Positions 48,926 to 59,101 of a DNA stretch of 64,000 nt are shown in pieces. Numbering within the stretch: position 1 is the first letter of the stretch; the number at the start of each line of letters is the position of its first letter. This DNA is from Spirometra erinaceieuropaei (taxonomy: Eukaryota > Platyhelminthes > Cestoda > Diphyllobothriidea > Diphyllobothriidae). The notes beneath the pieces are model-generated. The model made no database searches. It was not told the DNA's origin and saw only the letters and a list, made by a program, of their open reading frames with translations. The translations under genes and the position numbers were made by a program. The DNA lies in contig CACRXP010000969.1 in assembly GCA_902702965.1 (NCBI GenBank), forward strand, positions 128,281 through 192,280. The letters run 5' to 3'.

Positions 48926-49640
48926 TGTGGGGGCCTTTCTGAATGCAAAAATCGAGTAATAGTTCTCTTAAATAAAGGATAATTTTGCAGAGTTTTTACA
49001 CTCATTGGTAGTTTATTCCAAATAGCAATTGCATCTGCAGAAAAGAACCGACGATATTTAACAGTACGTGCCAGAGGAAGAAATAAAGAGATCTCACGGT
49101 GACTGTTACGTTGTGGGTGGATATGATGTCTTAAACTGGTGAGTGGGTTAAAGACGCGATTATATAAAGGCTTAAATAGCAAAAATAGTCCTTTTTGTAA
49201 TCTACGAAACCATAAAGGATCAAGGCCTTTAAGCCAGCAACGTTCTTGGTAAGACAAATCTTGGTGTTCCAGAGTTAAGACTCTCTTGGTAAAAAGGGTT
49301 GAACGGACTCTATTTTCTTCCGCTAAGTAGCACGCATGAGGCTAAATAAAAACGAAGAGTATTCCACACCAGGTCGAACGTACATGTTATAAAGGCGCAT
49401 TCTAATGTCAGTTGTTTTAAAGTTTCGGAGGATAAACCCGGTCGTTCTACGTGCTTTGGAGATCATCAAGGCACAGTGTTCCGAAAGATTGAGGCTCCTG
49501 GAGTGTGATACACCCAGATCCTCTATAACCAGTGTAAAGTGCAAAACCATTGTCCCTAGATTGGAGAACATAGTCAAAGAAAGAGAGCTGACAGGTGTCA
49601 CAAGACCGAGCTTTGAGAAATCAATGTTGAGCAACACTCA
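48926..49640 (-). pseudogene. LINE, RT C-terminal part (third copy)
   Basis: Minus translation 49637-49323 (VIEDLGVSHSRSLNLSEHC, KARRTTGFILRNFKT, YNMYVRPGVEYSSFLF) and 49257-48900 (RCWLKGLDPLWFRRLQKGL, AIAIWNKLPMSVKTL) gives the thumb and C-terminal part of a LINE RT. The piece upstream in the protein is at 49641-51200; the palm with the catalytic aspartates is missing between them, an internal deletion of several hundred bp. Family differs from the neighbouring LINE at 45055-48545. Confidence 0.8.
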
Positions 49641-51200
49641 GCAGGTTATTCTCTGTCAAGTGACACATCATCTTATCTTTGATCAAGGTCTCTAAGATCT
49701 TCGAAACTGCGGGGAGAGTGTGTTTATTCGCGAACGTCATAAAATGACGTATATTGGCCATGCTTGGGAATGGGCAAAATGTGTGATTCCATCTACAAGG
49801 TAGGATAAGTTTCACTTTCAAGAGCGAGATTAAATATCTTGCATAGGAGGGATGGTAAAATTGTATTTGCATCGGCTTTTAAAATGCTTACTGGGACACC
49901 ATCAGAGCCTGGACTATGAGATGGACGAAAGCGCCGAATCGCAACAGTCACATCACACAGAGTGAAAGTTATAGTTTCGAAAACTGCCCCGGTCAATGCC
50001 TGGATGATCGGAAGCGGAGAGGTCGAGTCTTCAATAAACGGCTTGGACAGGAGGACATTGAAGCTATCGGCGGTTAACTGGGCATCAACTTTAGGATTTC
50101 CAAGAGCGTCTCTGAGGGTGGGATGTTGTGTATTTCTCTGAGTTTGTACTTTTCGGGAGAAAACTTTCGAGATATTTAACGAACGGTTGTCAGTTAATTG
50201 GGCCTCTTTGGCTAGCCGTTCTTCATCCGACAATCTATTTGCCCGCTCAAAAATATCACAAATCAAGGGCAGGACAGAAACTTCGTTCTGAAGATGGAAT
50301 TGACACGAAAGTCTGCGCAATCTTCGACGAAAGGGTAAGGGTAGGAAAATCTCATCTCCAACATTACTAATTTTCTTACGGGGAACACAACGAGAAATAA
50401 GCGGATCAAAAATTTCGTACAGTTTTACAGTGCAAACATTTACATCCGAACTAAGGAAAAAATCATTCCAGTCGTAGGAATTAAGGTATGCCAATAATTC
50501 GGTTGAGCGAGTTGATCGGAAATCGCGGAAAAAGTTATACTTTGGGGACAACGTTTTGTCGGCTTCCAATTCCAACGTTGAAAGAACTATGTCTTGGTCT
50601 GAGCCCCCGAGTGAGCCTAGGGATGACACTGACGATGGCATGCAACCTCTACAGAAAATTAGGTCAAGCACGCTTGATCCTCGGGTGGGAAAGTCGACAA
50701 CTTGAGTTCACATCCCAACATCCACAGCCTCAAGAAAGTCTTCGAACCCTCTGGCGCCTGAAGGCGGAGACCAGCGGACTTCGGGGAGATTAAAGTCACC
50801 CGCAACCAATTGATACATAAAGCTTAAGTCAGTCGCAGCATGAAATGACTGTGAGAGAAAACGATCAAAATTGTCGTTGCCGTTGGGAGGGCGATAAACA
50901 CGGCCAACGAGTTATGAGAACTTATTTCATTGTGAAACCTGGATCCAGCAGCTGTCTTATACTGCGGGAAAATGCGGGAGGTCCATCGGCAGAAATGCAA
51001 GTGTTTGCTTAACGTAGACGCAACTGCCCCCCACCCCGGTTGTCTTGATGATCATTTCGGATGCAAGTAAAGCCTAGAAGAGAGAGTTCGGAGTCAGCTG
51101 CGGAAGCTGATGCCCATGTCTCAGTTACTAAAACAACATCTGGACAAGGACGAACACTTAAATCTGAAGCAAAAGCATCTTATTTAGCAAGGATTTGGCG
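49641..51200 (-). pseudogene. LINE, endonuclease and RT N-terminal part (third copy)
   Basis: An open frame at 50671-49793 (292 codons) covers the end of the endonuclease (LDLIFC, GGSDQDIVLSTL), the linker and the RT fingers (RFRPSHSPGSDGVPVSILKA, LPSLLCKIFNLALESETYP). Another frame continues to HLTENNLLSVAQHGF near 49625. Upstream, the endonuclease GDFNLPEVRWSP block is visible near 50790-50750 but in shifted frames. The RT palm is absent. Same element as 48926-49640 and 51414-52290. Confidence 0.8.
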
Positions 51201-51413
51201 TTTAAAACAAAAAGTTTGAGCGGAAAGGCTGTTTGTTTCTGATGGAAGTGGGCTACGTCGTCCAGCGCTTTGCTGCCTACGGAACACACGGTGCGGATGT
51301 AACCATCCGGTTCTGCAAAAAAGTTTGTGGCATCAAAAGATTCTGACGTGGATAAAAAGGGGTGGGACTTGGGGGAGGAAATTATGGGCAGGGAAGCTGA
51401 TAACGATTGCTAA

Positions 51414-52290
51414 CTAACTCATTTTCAGCTGAAAATCCACGGGCCAGATACTGCAACGTACTCCTGCCGGAACAAAACTGAGGATCGGATGAGTTAACTG
51501 ACCCAGTATGGACAGTAGCATGATGAGTGCATTGGAAAAACGGCCGTGGAGAAAACATGATAGGGTCGGGGGATGCAGTGTATCCATTGGGGCAAGAGTT
51601 CTATTAAAAGGCGGGAATGTCAGCATACTTGGCCTAACCGCCTCGATATGAGGGCTGGAGGGCAGTTGGAAATACGCTACGTATGTCGTCGGGGTGTTTG
51701 AGGCACTTTTAGCCGAATGTGCGAGAAAAGATCCCATAATGGAGCTGGATTTACCAGGTGTCCACGTGGCTGAGACGACAATTGGATGCGCCTTTGACTT
51801 AGGCACATGATTAGGCTTGCTAGGGGTTGCTGGGGGAGTCGGTATAGGCGTGTTTTTACCAGACGTGTTGGTGTGTTCAAAGATTTCGGCATCAAGAGTA
51901 GTCGAATTCCCTACGGAATTGACTATGCCGTGACGTTCAGAGGCCGCAGATGGTGTTGTAGAAGACTTTTTTCAAACTGACAGTGTGGGGTCATCATCTC
52001 GATGTTGGTTTTTGACAATTTCAATTTGTTCAGTCTTCGCTGGATTGGTGTGAGGTCTGGCGAAACGGAGCAGTGCCATTTACGACAGAATTCTCTAGTT
52101 AACCCTCTCCTCGACAAGATAGCATCGACTTCTATCAGAGGGAAAAGGGTAACTAGTATCGGCGCATTACGACTGAGCGAGCGCAGTCGCTTAGCTTGTG
52201 CGACACTGAAAGCCAAGGCACAACTTTGCAGGTTGTAGTACAAGGAACAAAGCGTTGCTAACGTACAGAAAAACGCACTGAATAGCAAAT
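51414..52290 (-). pseudogene. LINE ORF1-like region (third copy)
   Basis: Minus open frames at 52288-51923 and 51806-51414. The first contains RNAPILVTLFPLIEVDAILS and SPDLTPIQRRLNKLKLSK, with the PPDLTP-type motif seen in ORF1 proteins of many jockey/CR1-group LINEs; the second is proline- and serine-rich. Frames change between them. Position and strand fit ORF1 upstream of the endonuclease at 50.8 kb. Confidence 0.6.
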
Positions 52291-53084
52291 ACTGCTGTTA
52301 TTTTACTTTAAAACTAGAAAGAGATAGCCTGACATCACAAAATGCGGCTAATTTGCCAGACTGTCTAACAAAACTGGAAAAAAATTATACCTAGTAGTAC
52401 AAGGCGACTTTTAAAAAGGACTCAGGTAAAATCAGGCATTAATTGCTTAAGGATATCGAAGTATAGGCAAAGCTTCACTTATCTTTGAAATTGAGCTGCG
52501 CACCTTAGAATGAATTATTAAACGGAGTTTGGTTTCCTTCAGATTTAAACGAAGGGTTGCCGAGCTTTCATGTCGAAAAAGCAAAACAGGACTCTTGTCC
52601 AAAATTTTATAGTTATTGGTGGACCAGACCGCACAATTGATACTTCAGTAACAGAATGCAACCTTAAAAAAGGGTAAATGACAATTTCTTAGGTGGTTAA
52701 ATAAAACTGCGAGTAAATTTGTACTGGATAATAAGCCTATGTAGGATAAAAAAAATAACAATATAAATCTCTTACTGGCCAATACATCGAGAAAGAAAGC
52801 GGTCAGTGGGCACGGTTTATCGTTTAAAATATAATGTAATTTAAAATTTTACTACGAAAGCCTTTTATGTACGCGGGTAATACTTGATAGAATTGAGGTT
52901 ATTTTGGGTGAAAAATGACGTCACCTTATTTCCGCTTTATGATACATCGAGAAAACATGACAGGAAACTGAGATGACTTATGACAAAAATAGGAAATTTT
53001 GCCAGATCTACACTGGAAAACTGTGTAGGAGATTAAGAACTTGAATTATAAATATAAATTTCACGAAGCTTTTCAAAATCGTGT
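52291..53084. other. AT-rich stretch without features
   Basis: No exon, RNA gene or element protein recognised. Confidence 0.4.
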
Positions 53085-53308
53085 AAACGTTCACGATCCA
53101 CAAAGACGCCAAAAAGTCTTTCCAAGAGTTCGGGAGGGAATATTTTAAATGCACGTCGGATCCAGTGTAAAGTACTAGTTGCCTTCTGGACCCTCTTTTT
53201 ACAGTGTTCTGATGACGATAGATTTGTGGTCATCGATACACCCAAGATCTCTGTCTCTGCAGTTCCTAACGCCGTCCCATTAATATAGTACTGGTGTTTG
53301 GGAGAGGT
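53085..53308 (-). pseudogene. LINE RT 3' fragment, minus half of a palindrome
   Basis: Minus translation contains HQYYINGTALGT-like, LSSSEHCKKRVQKATSTLHW and RRAFKIFPPELLERLFGVF. The same element segment is repeated on the plus strand from 53309, so the two copies are arranged head to head around a loop of about 20-25 bp. Confidence 0.85.
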
Positions 53309-54157
53309 AGTTGCACCTAAACACCGGCCGAAATGACTCTCCCAAACACCAGTACTATATTAACGGAGCGGCGTTAGGAACTGCAGAGACAGAGATCTTG
53401 GGTGTACGGACGATCACAAATCTATCGCCATCAGAACACTGGAGAAAGATGGTTCAGAAGGCAATTAGCACTCCACATTGTATCAGATGTTCATTTAAAA
53501 TATTCCCTCTCAAACTCTTCGAAAGAATTTTTGGCGTCTTTATAAGCCCCCATCTGAAGTATGAAGTGCCAACAGCTTCACTACGGAGGAGGAAGGACAC
53601 TGACTTACTCGAATAAGTGCAACGCAGAGCAGCGAAGATGGCCGATGGTTTAAAGCATTTGTCTTACCACGAGAGGCTAAATGTACTTGGCTTATTCCCT
53701 CTCTCTTATAGACAACCAAACTGCAGTCTACTCTGGAAATTCCGTACTGTCCGTGGCCAAGATTGCTCATAAAAAACGAAGAAATTTTCTGAGTTTGACC
53801 ATACAAATCAATTACGCGGTCATCCTTACAAGGCCAGGAGTGAACGCACGTGGCTAGACCGTAGGAAGTTTTCATTCAGCCAGCGGGTTGTCCGACTATG
53901 GAACTCGTTACCAAAAGAGATTGTGACGGTCGACACAATTTGCATATTTAAAAGAAGACTTGCCGGCTTGATTTTTAACAGACACCGGCTTTTATAATAT
54001 GATTACTCACAGCTAGCTCTTTAAAACATTCTGTCATACACAACCTTTCCGTACTGACTCATACTGAGCAGGTGCCTTTCCTTATCATTACGATTGTACT
54101 GTGAGCCGATCATAGTGTAAATGCCGGAAACTTTATTTTGAGTGGGAATCTGCGAAA
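53309..54157 (+). pseudogene. LINE RT C-terminal fragment with 3' UTR, plus half
   Basis: Plus translation: LNTGRNDSPKHQYYINGAAL, LSPSEHWRKMVQKA, KIFPLKLFERIFGVF, LFPLSYRQPNCSLLW, RSERTWLDRRKFSFS, VVRLWNSLPKEIVT. Stops at 53616 and near 53770 interrupt it. The 3' UTR (about 54000-54157) matches that of the copies ending at 55610 and 56130. Begins abruptly in mid-RT at the palindrome centre. Confidence 0.85.
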
Positions 54158-55610
54158 TCCTTCGTCCAGGGCGCTCCTCCCTAACGAGTGTTCTTTACTT
54201 GCACGAGAAATGGACACGAGTTACCGATAAGGGTTTTACAGTGGATGTCATATTTTTGACTTCAAGAAGACCTTTGACAGTGACCCACACAGGTTTCTTT
54301 TACAGAAGATCTGGGATGTAGGAATTCAAGGAAGAATGTTTAAATGGATCAGGAGTTTTCTGTCCTCCAAGGTACAAAGAATCGTCGTTGGTAACTCCAC
54401 CTCGGGATGGGCAAAGGAGGAAAGTGGTGTCCCACAGAGTTCTGTCTTAGGCCCAGTACTTTTCCTGATTTATGTCAATGACTGCACCAGCGAAGTGCAC
54501 TGCGAGGTTCTCATGTTCGCGAATGGCATAAAAATATGGAGTGAAGTCAAATGCGATGATAACGCAGATAAGTTGCAGTCGAAAATCGACAAACTGCGTG
54601 CTTGGTCGAACTGATGGCTTTTGAAGTTTAACGTGTCCAAATGCGTGGTTTTGCACCTGAATACCGGCCGCAATGCCTCTCCCAAACACCAGTGCTATAT
54701 TGACGGGACGAGGTTAGAAACTGTGGAAAGACACAGAGATCTGGGTGTATGGACGACCACAAATCTATCGCCATCAGAACACTGAAAAAGATGGTCCAGA
54801 AGGCAACTAATACTCTACACTGGATCAGACGTGCATTTAAAATATTTCCTCCCGAACTCTTTGAAAGACTTTTTTGTGTCTTTGTAAGACCTAATCTAGA
54901 GTATGGAATGGCAGCAGCCTCACCATGGATGTGGAAGTATATCAACTTACTGGAACAGATGCAACGCAGAGCGACAAAGACGGTCGACGGTCTAAAGCTG
55001 TTGTCTTATCAGGAGAGGCTGAATTTGCTTTGCTTATTCCCCCTTTCTTATAGACAAATAAACTGCAGTCTACATTGGACTTTTCGGATTGTCCGCGGAC
55101 AGGGTTGCTCATTAAGAGCAGAGGACTTCTTTGAGTTTGCCCGTACAAACCAACACGCGGCCATACCTACAAAGTCGTGAATGAGTGCACGCGCTTAGAT
55201 CGTCGAAATTTTTCATTCCGCCAGCGGGTCGTCCGACCGTGGAACTCGCTTCCAGGCGAGATGGTGACGGCTGACACAATTTTTATGTTTAAAAGAAAAC
55301 TAGCTCGTCTAGTTTTCGACAGAAGTCGCCTTTTACAACATGACTATGCACAGCCATTTTTGTAAAAAAACCCGCAAGTATTTACAGTGACCTTATGCAC
55401 TACCTTATCATTACGATAGAACTGTGACTCGATCACATTGTAAATGCCTGCAATTTTATTTTTGAGTACGAATCTGCGAAAGCGCTGTACATAAAGAGGG
55501 TCATCAAGGGCTCTCCCTCTAACCCTCCAAATATATAAATATACATATATAAAAATAGAGCCATCAAGAGCTCTGCCTCTAATCCTTCAAGTACATACAT
55601 ACATACATCC
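54158..55610 (+). pseudogene. CR1-like LINE, 5'-truncated RT copy
   Basis: Begins in mid-RT with RPGRSSLTSVL-like sequence, then box A (DFKKTFDS after a frameshift near 54260), SGVPQSSVLGPVLFLIYVND, and the palm block, where the catalytic FADD is replaced by FANG (54516-54527). The RT C-terminus follows to about 55365, with stops at 54614 and near 54784. The 3' UTR repeats a segment (GTCATCAAGGGCTCT then GCCATCAAGAGCTCT) and ends in an ACATACAT tail (about 55590-55608). Same family as the intact-frame copy at 56130-57296, which faces it tail to tail. Confidence 0.88.
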
Positions 55611-56129
55611 TGGACATGACAAAGCTGTGGAGCCGCGGGTGGCATCTGAACCCACGACCCCCTTCCGGCGACCGGCGCTTAAAACAGCAGGCTCAGGCCT
55701 GCACAATCGGATATCAAATAATGGTTTATACTCAGAAAAATAATGACCTACTCAACTTCTGCAAGGGGTTTTCTATTTTCTGTAGCAAACATTACCAGAA
55801 ATATTCAATTTGCTGTCGACTAGGCGCGACGAATCACCAACGAGCAACTGTGAGAAGGATGTGTGCTGCCAATATTAGACGAAAACGGATTAAACAATTA
55901 AAATTATTGTCACCGAATGCTCGCTAGTAACCTGGAACACGTACAGACGTACTTAAAGTGTCGGTTTTCAAGAATAATTTCGCTTTTGGCACAGTATGAA
56001 AAAGCCCCCCAACTAAACTTCTCAATCGGGTTCTTTCATTTCCTCAGCACGATAATTTGTTTCTCATGTCATCCACCACCCTAAGCGTAAATTTTAACAG
56101 GCGAAAAAAATGCAGTCTACTCCCAACTG
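55611..56129. other. Spacer between converging LINE copies
   Basis: A tRNA-like B box (GGTTCAGATGCC, minus strand, about 55640-55660) lies at the left edge. Otherwise no gene; the open frame 55616-55927 has no family features. Confidence 0.4.
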
Positions 56130-57296
56130 GTCCATTGTATATGTATATTGTATATGTATATTGAAGGGTTACAGGCAGAGCCCTTGATGACCCTATTTAT
56201 GTACAGTGCTTTCGCAGATTCATACTCAAAAATAAAATAAAATTGCAGGCATTTAAAATGTGATTGGGTCACATTTCAATCGTAATCATAAGGTAGTGCA
56301 TGGGGTCACTGTAAATTAGTGCGGAAGATTGTATATGACAGATTTTACAAAACTGGCTGTGCATAGTCATGCTGTACAAGCCGATTTCTGTCGAAAACTA
56401 GACGAGCAAGTTTTCTTTTAAACACACAAACTGTGTCAGCCGTCACCATCTCGCTTGGAAGCGAGTTCCACGGCCTGACAACCCGGTGGCTGAAAGGAAA
56501 TTTTCGCCGGTCTAAACGTGTTCGCTCATTCCCGACTTTGAATGCATGGCCGCGTAGTTGGTTTGTACGGGCGAACTCAAAGAAGTCCTCTGCCCTTAAT
56601 GAGCAACCCTGGCCGCGAACAATCCGGAACGTCCAGAGTAGACTGCAGTTTATTTGTCTATAAGAGAGAGGGAATAGGCCAAGCAAATTTAGCCTCTCCT
56701 GATAAGACAAATGCTGTAGACCGTCGACCATCTTTGTCGCTCTGCGTTGCACCTGTTCGAGTACGTTGATATCCTTCCTCATCCATGGTGAAGCTGCTGG
56801 CATTCCATACTCTAGATGAGGCCTTACAAAGACACCAAAGAGTCTTTCGAAGAGTTCAGGAGGAAATATTTTAAATGCACGTCTGATCCAGTGTAGAGTA
56901 CTAGTTGCCTTCTGGATCATCTTTCTGCAGTGTTCTGATGGCGATAGATTTGTGGTCGTCCATACACCCAGATCTCTGTGTCTTTCCACAGTTTCTAACC
57001 TCGTCCCGTCAATATAGTACTGGTGTTTGGGAGAGGCATTGCGGCCGGTGTTCAGGTGCAAAACCACGCATTTGGACACGTTAAACTTCAAAAGCCATCT
57101 GTTCGACCAAGCACACAGTTTGTTGATGTTCGACTGCAACTTCTCTGCGTCATCATTACACTTGACTTCACTCCATATTTTTATGTCATCCGCGAACATG
57201 AGAGCCTCGCATTTCACTTCGCTGATACAGTCATTAACATAAATCAGGAAGAGTACTGGGCCTAAGACAGAACCCTGTGGGACACCATTCACGAAG
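56130..57296 (-). mobile_element. CR1-like LINE, 5'-truncated copy with 3' tail
   Basis: The copy starts within RT near 57296 and ends in an (ATATAC)n tail at about 56137-56163. Its 3' UTR (56340-56165) matches those at 54157 and 55610. 5' truncation plus a simple 3' tail is the usual outcome of target-primed reverse transcription. Confidence 0.88.
56345..57292 (-). CDS. LINE reverse transcriptase, C-terminal 315 codons, uninterrupted
   Basis: Reads NGVPQGSVLGPVLFLIYVND, then the intact catalytic block LMFADDIKIW (about residues 31-40), the thumb WLLKFNVSKCVVLHL, HRDLGVWTTTNLSPSEHCRK, IRRAFKIFPPELFERLFGVF, LEQVQRRATKMVDGL and a C-terminal RLDRRKFPFSHRVVRPWNSLP. No stop or frameshift, unlike all sister copies here, so it is the youngest of this subfamily in the window. 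The N-terminal RT and endonuclease are missing, so it cannot act alone. The first codon is where the truncation begins, not a true start. Confidence 0.85.
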   Translation of the reverse strand: MNGVPQGSVLGPVLFLIYVNDCISEVKCEALMFADDIKIWSEVKCNDDAEKLQSNINKLCAWSNRWLLKFNVSKCVVLHLNTGRNASPKHQYYIDGTRLETVERHRDLGVWTTTNLSPSEHCRKMIQKATSTLHWIRRAFKIFPPELFERLFGVFVRPHLEYGMPAASPWMRKDINVLEQVQRRATKMVDGLQHLSYQERLNLLGLFPLSYRQINCSLLWTFRIVRGQGCSLRAEDFFEFARTNQLRGHAFKVGNERTRLDRRKFPFSHRVVRPWNSLPSEMVTADTVCVFKRKLARLVFDRNRLVQHDYAQPVL

Positions 57297-57869
57297 TCAG
57301 ATGAAATAAATGTGTGCCGAGTGGACAGTACGAAATGTCCGCCTTGAGCACCAGTGCAGTGGATATGGCCGCAACTTCAAAACAGCGCAACTTTTTTAAG
57401 GACATCCGATGTATTTCAATCGCCTTTCCAGAAGTAATCGAAATTATAATCTTTTGGGTGTTCATGGAATGTCCGCCAACTACACCTAAGCTTTCAAACT
57501 GTGCACATAATACTCAGACCAGCACCAGCGCGCCTTTCGAATTCGGTTTCGATTTTTTGACCTCCGAGGGATTTGCCTTTTCCGGGATTTCTGCCTACTG
57601 GACGCATCGCGGGCCCATTTGGATTAAGAAATTGAAGCTTAATCAGCAATTCCGCTAACGACCCACACGGAACTCCGACAGAACTTTCTTTGGAACGACC
57701 ATACTCCTTCGTATCAATTCTCTGCCAACAGCACCGCGGGGCTCTCCTGATCTAAGAGCGGCTGAGTCGTTTGCTATTTGCTTCATATTGTTGGCTTGGT
57801 TAAAAAGCTTCTCATACACCCTTAAATACTTCGTCCCGTACCTAGAATACCTTGCATATCCTTCGAATT
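57297..57869. other. Stretch between LINE copies
   Basis: Open frame 57314-57658 (114 codons) has no family features. No other signal. Confidence 0.4.
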
Positions 57870-57917
57870 AATAATGGGAGTCGACAAAACACCATCAGGA
57901 CAATATGCAAAAAACTC

Positions 57918-57995
57918 GCCCCAAGTGGGATTCGAACCCAGGTCCCGTTGTGGGGTGAGCAGCGTAATCACCACTACACTAACGGCGCACGGTGA
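57918..57995 (-). other. tRNA-like Pol III sequence (pseudo-tRNA)
   Basis: The minus strand has an A-box-like TAGTGTAGTGGT, a tRNA-Val-like CAC in anticodon position and a perfect B box GGTTCGAATCC, followed by TTTTTT, a Pol III terminator. The acceptor and anticodon stems do not pair, so a working tRNA is unlikely. It lies within the leader of the LINE at 57870-62191, on the opposite strand. Confidence 0.5.
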
Positions 57996-58110
57996 ACGAA
58001 CTGACATAAATAAGGGAGTAAACATTATTCGTAGTACAAATGACTGCAACTCTGTATATATCGCTGTCAAGTCACCTCCCGCTAAACGAGCAAGGTGTCT
58101 AGTAAGCTGT

Positions 58111-59096
58111 ATGGATATCAAATACGAAGACGAAGCCTGTACGACATGTTTCGGACTCCTTCAAAAATTTGCGGAAATGGAGAGGGAGATAAAGGGCCTT
58201 AAAGTGGAGATGGAGAGGCTGAGGAATCTCCCTCGCTATTCATCCAAAGAGAATGAAAGCGAGCGAACATACACAAACACGGCTTCCTCGGCTGTGTCGA
58301 CGGAGGAGAAAGAAAATAGTAGGTCGCTAGAGCTTGATAGGAATGACACCCAGTGTCTTGTGCGAAAAAAGCGCGGTCAGACGCGATCTCAGCGAGCAAA
58401 AAGAAATCTCAGGGTACCTCGAAAAGGCATAGAGAGTCAGACGAGGGAACAAGAGTTGGCTACGCCGCAGACGAAAATCGCGCCGCTGAAAACGAAAAAG
58501 GAGCAAAAGATCATAGTAAACAGGCAGTCATGCGTTAGTCCTGCTGAATCAAACCTTCCTAAATCGGTGGAAGGTTGTAGCCGGGATGCACGCGATGAAG
58601 ACTCTGTAGGTATGACTATACCACAAGGCCGTCTAGTTGATCGCAGTAAATGCATCGTTATAAAGGGCATGCCTGAGTCTGTTTCCGACGCTCCAAAGTA
58701 CAGAATACAGCATGACATAGAAATATTCCAGGAATATCTCAAATCGATCTTAATAACAGACGAAAAAGTCACAGTATTAAAGGCTTTCAGGATGGGCCAA
58801 ATTAAAGACTCAAAACAAGATCCAGACCGACCGAGACCGTTAAAAATTGTCTTTGAGAATGACGAACAAGCGCAGCTACTTTTGAGCAGGAAAGCTGCGC
58901 TTAAACACGCCCATCCATCCGTTTTTTTTTTCAGCGGGACTTTTCACCCGCGGAGCGAGAAAAATGGAGGGGGCTCAAATTGGAAGTCCTCAGGCGGTCG
59001 AGTCTGGGCGAGACAAATCTCAGAATTGTGGACGGAAAAATTATACGCGTCCAGAGGCCATTCCTCTGGAGAAAGCCCATAACTCTAACAGCTTAG
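58111..59096 (+). pseudogene. LINE ORF1 protein (one frameshift)
   Basis: Start ATG at 58111 (MDIKYEDEACTTC). The N-terminus has a coiled-coil-like segment (FAEMEREIKGLKVEMERL), followed by a long basic, charged linker and a C-terminal RNA-binding-like domain (KCIVIKGMPESVSDAPKYR, VLKAFRMGQIKD, RPRPLKIVFENDEQAQLLL, LSRKAAL). This domain order fits CR1-type ORF1 proteins, which bind the element RNA. The frame breaks in a run of ten T (58922-58931); beyond it the expected AEREKWRGLKLEVLRR and RIVDGKIIRVQRPF segments read in another frame to a TAG at 59094-59096. Confidence 0.85.
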
Positions 59097-59101
59097 GAGT
59101 G

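Noticed and set aside
57918..57995. Functional tRNA-Val gene
   Set aside because: Acceptor and anticodon stems do not pair; only the Pol III boxes are convincing.
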